The notes: generated by a model not told the origin, from the sequence alone. A DNA stretch of 64,000 bases from Streptomyces coffeae (GCF_016741875.1 NZ_JAERRF010000002.1:372001-436000), one strand, 5' to 3'; positions 17,941-25,931 are shown, counted from the first letter of the stretch. Numbers and translations: made by a program.

Positions 17941-19071
17941 ATGCGTTGCGCACATCCGATGCTCAAGCCCGCGCTGCGGCGCGGCTGGCGGAGCCGGGAC
18001 ACGGTGCAGTTCGGGGTGGCGCGGGCCCATGCGGTGGTGCTGGGCCCGCTGGACACCGCGACGGGCAGTTTTCTTGATCTGCTCGACGGCACCCGGGGGT
18101 TGCCCCTGTTGCGGCAGGAGGCCCAGATCCTCGGGCTGCCGGAAGGGCGGGCCGACGCACTGGTGGAGCGGCTGACGGCGGCCGGTCTGCTGGACGAGCC
18201 GAGGGACGGCGGGGAGCCGGCCGCGACCCTGGACCGGCTGCGGCCGGACGCGGCAGCGCTGTCGGTGCTGCACCGGCAGCCGGGGGCGGCGGCTCGGCTG
18301 CTCGCGGCGCGGCGTGCCACCCGGGTGCAGGTGAGGGGTGCGGGGCGGGTGGGTGCGGCGGTCGCGGCCGGGCTGTCCGCCTCGGGCGTCGGGCTGGTCG
18401 ACGTGGTGGACGACGGCTGTGTCGAGCCGTGGGACGTGGCACCCGGCGGACTGTCGGCCGAGCAGATCGGAGAGCGGCGGGAGGTGGCCGCCCGGCGTCT
18501 GGTGCGGCGCTGTGCGCCGGGGCCCAGGCCGCGGCGTCCGGCGGGGGCCCCGGTCCCGTCGAGTGAACCGGGGCTGGCGCTGGTGGTGATCGCCCCGCGG
18601 GACGGCCTCGCCGCCTACGCCCCGGACCCGGCACCCGCCGAGCCGCTGTCGGCGGCGGGCATCCCGCATCTGTATGCCGGGGTGCTCGAGGCCACGGGGG
18701 TGGTGGGGCCGCTCGTGGTGCCGGGTTCCACCTCATGTGCGGGATGTCTCGCGGTGGGCCGCGCGGAGCGGGAGCCCGCCTGGCCCCGGATGCTCGCGCA
18801 GTGGCGGTCCGGCCGCCGCCGGTCCGCGCCTGCCTGTGACACGGCGCTGGCCGTGATGGTCGCCGGGGTCGCGGCGGCGCAGGCGCTGGCGTTCCTCGAC
18901 GGGCGGGCCTCCCCGGTCGCGGGCGCCCGCTGGGAGTTGGCGCTGCCCTCGCTCACCGGGGAGCTGCGGGCGGTCGAAGCGCAACCCGGGTGCGCGTGCG
19001 GAGCGGCCGCACGGCAGGATGCGGAATATGTCTCGGCCACAGAGGCACCGCACGCGACAATGTCCGGGTGA
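17941..19071 (+). CDS. ThiF-family (E1-like) adenylyltransferase-related protein
   Basis: 376 aa. The middle contains a Rossmann-like segment VRGAGRVGAAVAAGLSASGV then VDVVDDG (131-158), as in ThiF/E1 nucleotide-binding folds. Two cysteine pairs, CAGC (266-269) and CAC (351-353), sit where E1-like proteins bind structural zinc. The N-terminal about 120 residues are an additional domain with a winged-helix look (RADALVERLTAAGLLDEP), reminiscent of the leader-recognition domain of azole-peptide cyclodehydratase partners. No precursor peptide or YcaO gene is nearby, so a RiPP role is not supported. GGGGGAC precedes the ATG. Substrate unknown. Confidence 0.8.
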   Translation: MRCAHPMLKPALRRGWRSRDTVQFGVARAHAVVLGPLDTATGSFLDLLDGTRGLPLLRQEAQILGLPEGRADALVERLTAAGLLDEPRDGGEPAATLDRLRPDAAALSVLHRQPGAAARLLAARRATRVQVRGAGRVGAAVAAGLSASGVGLVDVVDDGCVEPWDVAPGGLSAEQIGERREVAARRLVRRCAPGPRPRRPAGAPVPSSEPGLALVVIAPRDGLAAYAPDPAPAEPLSAAGIPHLYAGVLEATGVVGPLVVPGSTSCAGCLAVGRAEREPAWPRMLAQWRSGRRRSAPACDTALAVMVAGVAAAQALAFLDGRASPVAGARWELALPSLTGELRAVEAQPGCACGAAARQDAEYVSATEAPHATMSG

Positions 19072-19145
19072 CCGACGTCCACGAGTGGGCGACGGGGGTC
19101 CGGGGGGCCTCCCCCGGAATGGCTCAGCTGTAGTTGGAGGGGCGC

Positions 19146-20621
19146 ATGTCCGATCTGCCGCGTAAGGCGATCACCCGAACCGCCAAACTCGCGGCGCTGC
19201 CTTTGGGATTCGCGGGGCGCGCCACATGGGGGCTCGGGAAGCGAATAGGGGGGCGACCGGCGGAGCGGGTCGCGCGTGAGGTCCAGCAGCGAACCGCCGA
19301 GCAGATGTTCAAGGTGCTCGGCGAGCTCAAGGGCGGAGCCATGAAGCTGGGGCAGGCGATGTCGGTCTTCGAATCGGCGCTTCCCGAGGAGATCGCCAGG
19401 CCGTACCGGGCGGCCCTGACCAAGCTCCAGGACGCGGCGCCGCCCATGCCCACACACACCATCCACGCCCAGCTGTCGGAGCGGCTGGGGGCGGACTGGC
19501 GGGAGCTGTTCCAGGAGTTCGAGGACAAGCCCTCGGCGGCGGCCTCGATCGGCCAGGTGCACCGCGCGGTCTGGCACGACGGGCGTGCGGTGGCGGTCAA
19601 GGTGCAGTACCCGGGGGCGGGCGAGGCGCTGCTGTCGGACCTCAACCAACTGAGCCGGTTCGCCCGGGTGCTGGGGCCTCTGGTGCCGGGGCTCGACCTC
19701 AAGCCGCTGATCGCGGAGTTGCGGGACCGGGTGGCCGAGGAGCTGGACTACGAGCTGGAGGCCGAGTCCCAGCGGGCCCATGCCGCCGAGTACACGGAGG
19801 ACTCGGAGATCGTGGTGCCCGAGGTGGTGCACCAGTGCAACCAGGTGCTGATCACCGAGTGGATGGAGGGGATACCGCTCTCCGAGGTGATATCCGAGGG
19901 CGAGCCCGAGCAGCGGGACCGCGCCGGGCAGTTGCTGGCGCGCTTCCTGTTCTCGGGGGCGTCCCGTACCGGGCTGCTGCACGCCGATCCGCATCCGGGC
20001 AACTTCCGGCTACTGCCCGGTGACACCCCGGATGGGCCGCCGGAGCAGTGGAAGCTGGGGGTGCTGGACTTCGGCTCGGTGAACCGGCTGCCGGAGGGGC
20101 TGCCCACTCCCATCGGTGTCGCCCTGCGCATGGCGCTGGAGGGTGACGCCAAGGCCGTCTATGCGCTGATGCGCGAGGAGGGGTTCTTCAAGCCCACCAT
20201 CGATGTCGACCCGGACGATCTGCTGGAGTTCCTGCTGCCGATGCTCGAACCGGCGCAGGCCGACAGCTTCCTCTTCGACCGGAAGTGGATACGCGGCCAG
20301 GCGGCGCGGGTGGCCGACCGCCGTTCGCCCGTCTACGAGCTGGGCAATCAGCTCAATCTGCCGCCGTCCTATCTGCTCATCCACCGGGTCACGCTGAGCA
20401 CGATCGGGGTGCTCTGCCAGCTGGGCGCCACCGTGCGGATGCGGGATGAACTGGAGGCATGGGTACCCGGCTTCGCCACCGACCCGGAGGACGACGCGGC
20501 CGAGGACGTGGCTGAGGGGACGGCCGAGGAGGTGGCCGAAGGTGCGGCCGAGGACGCGGTGGAGGCCGAAGCCGAGAGCGAGACGGCGGCGGAGACCGAG
20601 GCCGCGGAGACCTCGGCCTGA
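19146..20621 (+). CDS. ABC1/AarF/UbiB family atypical kinase
   Basis: 491 aa. Conserved blocks: KGGAMKLGQAMSV (the KxGQ motif, near 60-73), PSAAASIGQVHRAV (the Ala-rich loop), AVAVKVQYPG (invariant Lys), ITEWMEGIPLS, LLHADPHPGNF (catalytic loop) and VLDFGSVNRLP (DFG-like metal site). The C-terminal 40 residues are a Glu/Ala-rich acidic tail. The ATG at 19146 follows TGGAGGGG. Family members support lipid or quinone metabolism through ATPase-like activity. A mycobacterial homologue (Rv3197) sits next to whiB7, as here, and I recall a proposed role in macrolide tolerance for it, so a stress link is plausible but unproven. It converges with the zinc-ribbon gene with only 18 bp between stops. Confidence 0.9.
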   Translation: MSDLPRKAITRTAKLAALPLGFAGRATWGLGKRIGGRPAERVAREVQQRTAEQMFKVLGELKGGAMKLGQAMSVFESALPEEIARPYRAALTKLQDAAPPMPTHTIHAQLSERLGADWRELFQEFEDKPSAAASIGQVHRAVWHDGRAVAVKVQYPGAGEALLSDLNQLSRFARVLGPLVPGLDLKPLIAELRDRVAEELDYELEAESQRAHAAEYTEDSEIVVPEVVHQCNQVLITEWMEGIPLSEVISEGEPEQRDRAGQLLARFLFSGASRTGLLHADPHPGNFRLLPGDTPDGPPEQWKLGVLDFGSVNRLPEGLPTPIGVALRMALEGDAKAVYALMREEGFFKPTIDVDPDDLLEFLLPMLEPAQADSFLFDRKWIRGQAARVADRRSPVYELGNQLNLPPSYLLIHRVTLSTIGVLCQLGATVRMRDELEAWVPGFATDPEDDAAEDVAEGTAEEVAEGAAEDAVEAEAESETAAETEAAETSA

Positions 20622-20639
20622 GACTCCGGGCCCGCGCCG

Positions 20640-20798
20640 TCACCACCAGGGGGAGTCGAGCCGTCCTTCGATCGCTCTGAGATTGGCGCGGGCACAGTCG
20701 TCGCAGAAGTAGCGGCGGGCGCCGTTCTCGACGGAGCAGGTCCAGGTCGGCGGCGTACCGTCGGCATGAGCGCCGCAGTGGGCGCAGACGAGAGTCAT
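20640..20798 (-). CDS. Small zinc-ribbon protein, 52 aa
   Basis: Begins MTLVCAHCGAHADGTPPTW and continues through TCSVENGARRYFCDDCARANL, giving two CxxC knuckles that should bind one zinc. It ends with an invariant-looking IEGRLDSPWW. Codon bias is normal for the region. The ribosome site is weak; a longer frame exists upstream but lacks a better one. It is conserved in Streptomyces as I remember it, without assigned function. Position next to the whiB7 unit and convergent with the ABC1 kinase gene gives no specific clue. Confidence 0.75.
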   Translation of the reverse strand: MTLVCAHCGAHADGTPPTWTCSVENGARRYFCDDCARANLRAIEGRLDSPWW

Positions 20799-20916
20799 GG
20801 TGTCCGATCGCACCGGTTCCGATGTCTTCTGGTCCACCCGGTGACGATAACTCCGCCGCCCCGGCGCGGCGGGCAAGCGCGCCCTCTCACCCCCGTCCGG
20901 GGGGGGGAAAAGCCGA

Positions 20917-20942
20917 GGGGCCGGTCCGATCGGACCGGCCCC
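20917..20942 (-). terminator. Terminator of the whiB7 transcription unit
   Basis: Perfect 26-bp palindrome (arms of 12 bp around AT) 24 bp past the stop of the last gene, followed on the minus strand by CTCGGCTTTTCC. Placed to end the whiB7 operon. Confidence 0.75.
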
Positions 20943-20966
20943 TGGTGTTTCACTGCGTTGCGTTCC

Positions 20967-21278
20967 TCAGTGCATGACCGCCATGGCCAGAGCACGGCGG
21001 GCACGGAGCGAGGCACGCTCGGCCTTGCGCTGCATCCGGCGGGCGGCGACGAGGCGGAGGGCCCTGCGTTCGGACTCGGCCTCGTGCAGCCGCTCGTGCA
21101 TATGCGCACGAGCCAGGGCTTCTGGGATGAGTTGCATCTCTCGGTTCCTTGTCTGGCGCGACTCAGGCGCGCCCGAAGTACGGGGTGCGGGGGTTTCGGA
21201 GACCGGTGGGGTCATCGTCGGGACCTGATTCTTGGGGTCGTGCGTCGCTGGGCGATCGATGGTGCCGATGGTGCTCAT
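20967..21278 (-). CDS. Basic helical protein translationally coupled to whiB7
   Basis: Open from an ATG at 21278 that overlaps the whiB7 stop (ATGA), giving 103 aa: a Thr/Pro-rich N-terminal half (about 1-47) and a strongly basic, Ala/Arg-rich helical C-terminal half (AESERRALRLVAARRMQRKA). An internal ATG at 21137, preceded by AAGGA at 8 nt, would give a 56-aa protein with only the basic half; that part looks like the conserved Streptomyces small protein, so either or both forms may be made. There is no known domain. The charge and helical periodicity would suit RNA, ribosome or DNA binding. Its place in the whiB7 unit suggests a link to antibiotic or translation stress; that is inference. 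Confidence 0.65.
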   Translation of the reverse strand: MSTIGTIDRPATHDPKNQVPTMTPPVSETPAPRTSGAPESRQTRNREMQLIPEALARAHMHERLHEAESERRALRLVAARRMQRKAERASLRARRALAMAVMH

Positions 21279-21637
21279 GCTGTGACCGGGTTCTTACGCG
21301 GACGGCCACGCGGCCGCTTGCGGGCTACCACTACGCCCTGGACGAAGAGCTCGCCGCCCCAGACGCCCCAGGGCTCACGGCGGTCTTTCGCCCCGGCGAG
21401 GCAGGCCTCACGCAGCGGACAGGTCTGGCACAGGGACTTCGCGTACTCGACGTCGGCCGGGGACTCGGCGAAGAAGACCTCCGGGTCGTAGGAGCGGCAC
21501 GGTACGGCGACACCCAGGTTCTCGATGGCCTCATCGAGTTCGGTGAGGGCGCTGAGCGGGGTCAAGGAGTCCTCCGGAGAGTCAGGCGGGCGGTTCAGGT
21601 CGGTGGCTGCGGACGGGGCGTGCGCGTTGAGTTGCAC
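21275..21637 (-). CDS. whiB7: WhiB-family regulator WhiB7 (WblC)
   Basis: 120 aa. Iron-sulfur cluster regulator that binds the primary sigma factor and activates intrinsic antibiotic-resistance genes. Seen: four cluster cysteines (C47-type single Cys in VPCRSYDPEVFF, then CQTCPLREAC), the WhiB turn EPWGVWGGE, and a C-terminal AT-hook KRPRGRPRKNP, which is diagnostic for WhiB7 against other Wbl proteins. GTG at 21637 follows GAGGAA. The gene sits behind a leader of about 500 nt with an upstream ORF and an intrinsic terminator. Its neighbour uvrD2 on the same strand matches the mycobacterial order. Identification is secure. Confidence 0.96.
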   Translation of the reverse strand: MQLNAHAPSAATDLNRPPDSPEDSLTPLSALTELDEAIENLGVAVPCRSYDPEVFFAESPADVEYAKSLCQTCPLREACLAGAKDRREPWGVWGGELFVQGVVVARKRPRGRPRKNPVTA

Positions 21638-21683
21638 GGTGGTGTGTTCCTCGTCTCTTCGTCCGGCTGGTGGCCGGGCTCTG

Positions 21684-21728
21684 GCAAATCAAAAGGGCCG
21701 CGGATCCCGGTGTGGGTTCCGCGGCCCT
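21684..21728 (-). terminator. Intrinsic terminator (attenuator) in the whiB7 leader
   Basis: On the minus strand a 15-bp stem with one mismatch (21728-21714 pairing with 21708-21694) and a 5-nt loop is followed at once by TTTTGATTTG. It lies 47 nt before the whiB7 start and 24 nt past the upstream ORF stop, so read-through must be allowed for whiB7 expression. The rare T-tract in this GC-rich genome makes it a convincing intrinsic terminator. Confidence 0.88.
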
Positions 21729-21740
21729 GGAAGGTGCCGA

Positions 21741-21757
21741 CCTGATCCTGGATCAGG
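21741..21757 (-). promoter_or_regulatory. Leader hairpin over the uORF stop codon
   Basis: CCTGAT-CCTGG-ATCAGG inverted repeat overlaps the stop codon of the upstream ORF and sits just before the terminator stem. A ribosome stalled or terminating here would control its folding, so it is a candidate part of the attenuation switch. Confidence 0.45.
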
Positions 21758-22034
21758 CTGGATAACTCCAGGGTTCGAGCCTGCGGAGGGCCCACTTCTT
21801 GTGCTGCTGGTGCTGCTGCTTCGTCCGGGATCCGGCACCATTGGCTGCTTCGGCCGCAATGGCATAGGCATTCGCCGCTGCCGCTGCCGCTACCGCAGGT
21901 GCCTCGATCGGTCGCTCACTGAGACGCGCGGCCTTGGCTCCGGACAGACCGGTGCCAGGCAGGGCGGAGCCGAGCAGGCAGGTGGCGACGACCGAGCGAT
22001 CGGTCATTTTGATGGTGTTCATGAAGCTGATCAT
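21753..22034 (-). CDS. Upstream ORF (leader peptide) of whiB7, 93 aa
   Basis: Starts with ATG at 22034 behind GAGGAGGCGGAGACCA, a strong ribosome site. It encodes MISFMNTIKMTDRSVVATC, an Ala-rich middle (VAAAAAANAYAIAAEAA) and a basic C terminus with KQQHQQHKKWALRR. The peptide has no domain. It lies wholly inside the whiB7 leader, ends 24 nt before the terminator, and starts about 105 nt after the predicted transcription start. In Streptomyces and mycobacteria whiB7 leaders are known to carry uORFs whose impaired translation relieves attenuation; the layout here fits that model. Peptide sequence itself may matter less than the act of translating it. Confidence 0.75.
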   Translation of the reverse strand: MISFMNTIKMTDRSVVATCLLGSALPGTGLSGAKAARLSERPIEAPAVAAAAAANAYAIAAEAANGAGSRTKQQHQQHKKWALRRLEPWSYPA

Positions 22035-22145
22035 TGGTCTCCGCCTCCTCTCGGCGTCTCAGGGACCGGTCTGGACCAGTCCGGGCTTGTTCAGTACAAC
22101 ACGGATTCCTCGGTTCCCGGAAGGGCCGTTGTCTCCGTGCTCGGA

Positions 22146-22186
22146 AGGCTATGGGTACCTGCTCCGCGCGCGCAAACTATTTTTCC
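22146..22186 (-). promoter_or_regulatory. whiB7: Candidate WhiB7-dependent promoter of whiB7
   Basis: Read on the minus strand: AT-rich GGAAAAATA (22186-22178), then -35 TTTGCG (22176-22171), then -10 TAGCCT (22151-22146) after 19 nt. An AT-rich block directly upstream of the -35 is the signature of WhiB7-activated sigma-A promoters, which the AT-hook of WhiB7 reads. It begins 18 bp past the uvrD2 stop. Supports autoregulation. Confidence 0.6.
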
Positions 22187-22204
22187 GTCGAGTTCCGCGG
22201 TGGG

Positions 22205-24472
22205 TCACCCGGTTGGGTTCCCCACGGCCCCGTCATCCCCCTCGCCGTCGCGTGCCAAGGGGAGTTCCTGGCCCGCGCACAGCGCGAGAACATCGGCGCC
22301 GAACCTGTCGAGCTTCCGTCTTCCGACACCAGAGATGCCGGAGAGCTCCGATTCGGTTCCCGGAACCGCCTCGGCAATCGCGAGCAGTGTCTTGTCGGTG
22401 AAGACGCAATAGGCCGGCTGCCCCAGCAGCCCGGCCTGCTCGGCCCGCCAGTCGCGCAGCCGCTCGTAGAGCGCCTCGTCCAGCTCACAGGGGCAGCCCT
22501 CGCAGCGCATCAGCTTCATCTCGCCCGCGTCGGTGAGGGTGCGGCCGCAGACCCGGCAGTGCACCGGGCCACGACGGCGGCGCGCCGCACCGCCGACGGC
22601 CGCGCTGCCCGCGCCGCGCTCGACTCCGCCGCCTCCACCCGGCAGCCGCCCGGAGGCGGCTCCGGAGCCCGGCCGCAGTCCGTTCAGGAAGCGGGTGGGG
22701 CGGCGGGAGGCGCGGCCTCCCGGAGTGCGGGAGAGCGCCCAGGACAGGCTCAGATGGCGGCGGGCCCGGGTGACGCCCACATAGAGGAGCCGGCGCTCCT
22801 CCTCGATCTGCTCATCGGTCTTGGCGTAGGTGATCGGCATCATGCCTTCGGTGAGACCGACCAGGAACACGGCGTCCCACTCCAGGCCCTTGGCGGCATG
22901 AAGTGAGGCGAGAGTCACACCCTCGACCGTGGGCGCGTGCTGGGCGGCGGCCCGCTCGTCCAGCTCCGCCACCAGATCGGCCAGTGTGGCCCCGGGCCTG
23001 GCCCGGACGAAGTCCTCGGCGAGCCGGACCAGGGCGGCCAGCGACTCCCAGCGGTCGCGCACCGCGCCGGAGCCCGCCGGGGGCTCCGGGCTCCAGCCTC
23101 GAGTGCCCAGCACCGCGCGCACCTGGGACGGCACATCCTCGTCGGTGAGCGCCGGGTCGGCGCTTCCGGCCCGGGCGGCGCCGCGCAGCAGCAGCCCGGC
23201 CTCGCGCACCTCGGGCCGCTCGAAGAACCGCTCGGCGCCGCGCATCTGGTAGGGCACCTGGGCATCGGCCAGCGCCTGCTCATACAGCTCGGACTGGGCG
23301 TTGACCCGGTAGAGCACCGCGATCTCGCTCGCCGGGACCCCACCGCCACCCTCCGCCACCGGCTTCATCAGCTCACGGATCCGGCGGGCGGTGGCCTCGG
23401 CCTCGGCGGGCTCGTCCGCATGGGCGGCATAGACCGGCTCGGGGCCGGGGTCGCGCTGGGAGACCAGCTCCAGCCGGTGCTCGGCCGCCCGCCCGCGGGC
23501 CTGGGTGAGCAGCCCATTGGCCAGGTGGACCACCTGCGGGGTGGAGCGGTAGTCACGGACCAGCTTGACCACGGTGGCACCGGGGTGGCGGGTGCGGAAG
23601 TTCAGCAGATGGTCCGGGGAGGCGCCGGTGAAGGAGTAGATGGTCTGGCTGGCGTCGCCGACCACGCACAGGCTCTGGCGGTCGCCGAGCCACAGCTCGA
23701 GCAGCCGCTGCTGCAAGGGGCTGACGTCCTGGTACTCGTCGACCACGAAGTGCTGGTACTGACGGCGCACCTGATCGGCGATGTCCGACCGCTCCTGGAG
23801 CACCCCGACCGTGAGCAGCAGCACATCCTCGAAGTCGATCACACTGCGGTCGCGCTTCAACTGCTCATAGGCGGCGTAGATCCGGGCGATCTCGGCGGGA
23901 TCGCGCGGGGCCTCCCGGCCGGACTTGGCGGCCGTGGCCGGATAGTCCTCGGGCACCGTCTGGGTGACCTTGGACCATTCGATCTCGCCGGTCACATCCC
24001 GCAGCTCATTGCGGTCCAGCCGGACCCGGCAGCGCGCGGCGGCCTCGGCGACCAACTGCACCTTGCGCTCGAGCAGCCGCGGCACCTCACCGCCCACCGC
24101 CTTGGGCCAGAAGTACTGGAGCTGGCGCAGGGCCGCGGAGTGGAAGGTGCGCGCCTGCACCCCACCCGCGCCGAGCTGGCGCAGCCGGCCGCGCATCTCC
24201 CCCGCCGCCCGGTTGGTGAAGGTGACGGCGAGCACACTGGCGGGCTGGAGGATGCCCGCCCGGACGCCATAGGCGATCCGGTGGGTGATCGCCCGGGTCT
24301 TGCCGGTGCCGGCCCCGGCCAGCACGCACACCGCGCCGTGCAGGGCCGTCGCCACCTCGCGCTGCTCGGGGTCGAGCCCCTCGAGCACCGCGTCGGCATC
24401 ACGCGGTGTGGCCGCGTAGGCGCTCGGCGTGGGGCCCTGCGGGAAGAGAGTGGAGGACGTTGCTGCTGTCAC
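22205..24472 (-). CDS. uvrD2: ATP-dependent DNA helicase UvrD2
   Basis: 755 aa superfamily 1A helicase. Walker A LAGAGTGKTR at 51-60, motif Ia VTFTNRAAGEM, motif II VVDEYQDVSPLQ, motif III GDASQTIYSFTGA, and motif V/VI VTLASLHAAKGLEWD and YVGVTRARRHLSLSW. After the motor comes a zinc-binding region CRVCGRTLTDAGEMKLMRCEGC and a C-terminal HRDC domain (about 670-745). This tetracysteine-HRDC tail is the mark of actinobacterial UvrD2, essential in mycobacteria. GTG start. It is followed by the whiB7 unit and is divergent from mycoredoxin, both as in mycobacteria. Confidence 0.95.
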   Translation of the reverse strand: MTAATSSTLFPQGPTPSAYAATPRDADAVLEGLDPEQREVATALHGAVCVLAGAGTGKTRAITHRIAYGVRAGILQPASVLAVTFTNRAAGEMRGRLRQLGAGGVQARTFHSAALRQLQYFWPKAVGGEVPRLLERKVQLVAEAAARCRVRLDRNELRDVTGEIEWSKVTQTVPEDYPATAAKSGREAPRDPAEIARIYAAYEQLKRDRSVIDFEDVLLLTVGVLQERSDIADQVRRQYQHFVVDEYQDVSPLQQRLLELWLGDRQSLCVVGDASQTIYSFTGASPDHLLNFRTRHPGATVVKLVRDYRSTPQVVHLANGLLTQARGRAAEHRLELVSQRDPGPEPVYAAHADEPAEAEATARRIRELMKPVAEGGGGVPASEIAVLYRVNAQSELYEQALADAQVPYQMRGAERFFERPEVREAGLLLRGAARAGSADPALTDEDVPSQVRAVLGTRGWSPEPPAGSGAVRDRWESLAALVRLAEDFVRARPGATLADLVAELDERAAAQHAPTVEGVTLASLHAAKGLEWDAVFLVGLTEGMMPITYAKTDEQIEEERRLLYVGVTRARRHLSLSWALSRTPGGRASRRPTRFLNGLRPGSGAASGRLPGGGGGVERGAGSAAVGGAARRRRGPVHCRVCGRTLTDAGEMKLMRCEGCPCELDEALYERLRDWRAEQAGLLGQPAYCVFTDKTLLAIAEAVPGTESELSGISGVGRRKLDRFGADVLALCAGQELPLARDGEGDDGAVGNPTG

Positions 24473-24511
24473 CCCGCCATGCTGCCAGTTCCCCTGAGGC
24501 CCCCGTGCCGG

Positions 24512-24520
24512 TTGTCCACA
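24512..24520 (+). promoter_or_regulatory. DnaA-box sequence in the uvrD2-mrx1 intergenic region
   Basis: Perfect TTGTCCACA followed by GCTGTGG, forming the dyad CCACAGCTGTGG. It lies 40 bp upstream of the uvrD2 start. DnaA or another dyad-binding factor could act here on a helicase promoter; unproven. Confidence 0.4.
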
Positions 24521-24556
24521 GCTGTGGGGCCGCGGTCGTACTTATCCCAGCCCTTA

Positions 24557-24589
24557 CCCCGGGGCTTATCCCGGGGGAATCCCCGGGGG
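24557..24589. repeat. Three CCCGGG palindromes at 12-bp spacing
   Basis: CCCGGG centres fall at 24560/61, 24572/73 and 24584/85, exactly 12 bp apart, within flanks rich in CCCC and GGGG. They lie between divergent uvrD2 and mycoredoxin genes and can form alternative hairpins in RNA or serve as a repeated protein site. Confidence 0.6.
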
Positions 24590-24682
24590 CCCCAGGAATC
24601 CCAGGAGTCCACGGGAATGACCCGAGGATGTCGAACGTTCTCTCCATGCCCACCCCACCGACCGTCGAGGAGAGCGAAACCG

Positions 24683-24925
24683 ATGTCCGGCACTGTGACG
24701 ATGTACAGCACCACCTGGTGCGGCTACTGCCGCCGCCTGAAGGGCCAGATGGACCGCGAGGGCATCACGTACACCGAGATCAACATCGAGCAGGACCCGG
24801 AGTCGGCGGCCTTCGTCGAGAAGGCGAACGGCGGCAACCAGACCGTGCCCACCGTCCTCTTCCCGGACGGCTCGACACTCACCAACCCCTCGCTCGCCCA
24901 GGTCAAGGCGAAGGTCGGGGCCTGA
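24683..24925 (+). CDS. mrx1: Mycoredoxin (Mrx1-type glutaredoxin-like protein)
   Basis: 80 aa thioredoxin-fold protein. Active site TWCGYC at residues 11-16 and cis-Pro segment TVPTVLF at 55-61. Mycoredoxins reduce mycothiol mixed disulfides, the actinobacterial counterpart of glutaredoxin activity, in the cytoplasm. GAGGAGAG precedes the ATG. It is divergent from uvrD2 with an unusual 210-bp intergenic region (DnaA box and palindrome array). The size and the CGYC motif fit Mrx1 well. Confidence 0.92.
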   Translation: MSGTVTMYSTTWCGYCRRLKGQMDREGITYTEINIEQDPESAAFVEKANGGNQTVPTVLFPDGSTLTNPSLAQVKAKVGA

Positions 24926-24986
24926 TCCCGGACCTCGACGAGCCCATCCCCGTGCCCCGGGCCGGATAGGCCCGGGGACGCCGGGG

Positions 24987-25931
24987 TCAGCCCCGCGGGC
25001 CCCGCGGCAGCGGCTCGCCGTACCAGAGCTCGATCAGCCGGGCCGCGATCGAGATCCCGGACGGGGGCAGCACCTCTCCGCTCTCGATCGCGGTCCGCAG
25101 ATCGTCCCGGGAGAACCAGCGCGCCTCGTGGATCTCCTCTCCGTCCACCCGGATCCGGGAGGACGTCGCCCGCGCCATGAAGCCCAGCATCAGGCTGGAG
25201 GGGAACGGCCACGGCTGGCTGGCCAGGTACTCCACGTCGCCGACCCGGACCCCCACCTCCTCCGCCACCTCGCGGACCACCGCCTGCTCGATCGACTCGC
25301 CCGGCTCCACGAACCCGGCCAGCGTCGAGAAGCGCCCCTCGGGCCAGTGCACCTGGCGGCCCAACAGCGCCCGGTCCAGCTCGTCCGTCACCAGCATGAT
25401 CACGGCCGGGTCGGTGCGCGGATAGTGCTCGGCGCCGCACGCCGGGCAGCGGCGGATATGGCCCGCCGCCGCGATCACCGTGCGCTCACCGCAGCGTGAG
25501 CAGAAGCGGTGCAGCCGCTGCCAGTTCTCCAGCGCCACGGCGTGCACCAGCAGTCCCGCGTCCCGCTCGGACAGCAGCGCGCCCGCCTCGCGCAGCCCCG
25601 CGGGCCGTGCCGACTGGTCCATACGCCCCGGCAGCGAGTCCTTCTGGAGCGCGAAGTAGCGCACCCCGTCCTCGTCGACACCCAGGAAGTAGCGGTGCGT
25701 CTCGGTCGGCGGGGCCTCGAAGGCCGGCGTCATGACCAGCTCGGTGCGGCCGTCCGGGGTGTCGTCGACCAGCGCCTGGCCACCGGAGACCACGAAGACC
25801 CGCGTCGTCGGGTGACTCCACGCCGCGGCCAGCCACGCCTCGTCCAGGCGGTGATGCGCCGCGCGGTCGATCCCGCTCGCGGCGCTGAGCGCGATCGGCC
25901 GGATGGCGGTACGGTCGGTCCAGGTGGTCAC
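24987..25931 (-). CDS. nudC: NAD(+) diphosphatase NudC
   Basis: 314 aa. Hydrolyses NAD(H) to NMN(H) and AMP, and in several bacteria removes NAD caps from RNA. Seen: zinc ribbon FCSRCGERTVIAAAGHIRRC with PACG, the NUDIX box GFVEPGESIEQAVVREVAEE followed by VGV in full consensus, and the NudC-specific SQPWPFPSSLMLGF motif downstream. GTG at 25931 has GGAA 6 nt upstream and gives the family N terminus TTWTDRT; a TTG at 25943 is less likely. It lies 51 bp after the dipeptidase gene on the same strand. Confidence 0.95.
   Translation of the reverse strand: MTTWTDRTAIRPIALSAASGIDRAAHHRLDEAWLAAAWSHPTTRVFVVSGGQALVDDTPDGRTELVMTPAFEAPPTETHRYFLGVDEDGVRYFALQKDSLPGRMDQSARPAGLREAGALLSERDAGLLVHAVALENWQRLHRFCSRCGERTVIAAAGHIRRCPACGAEHYPRTDPAVIMLVTDELDRALLGRQVHWPEGRFSTLAGFVEPGESIEQAVVREVAEEVGVRVGDVEYLASQPWPFPSSLMLGFMARATSSRIRVDGEEIHEARWFSRDDLRTAIESGEVLPPSGISIAARLIELWYGEPLPRGPRG

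Noticed and set aside
17941..19071. ThiF-like protein as part of a RiPP (azole peptide) cluster
   Set aside because: No YcaO, dehydrogenase or short precursor gene with leader/core pattern is within reach, and neighbours are housekeeping.
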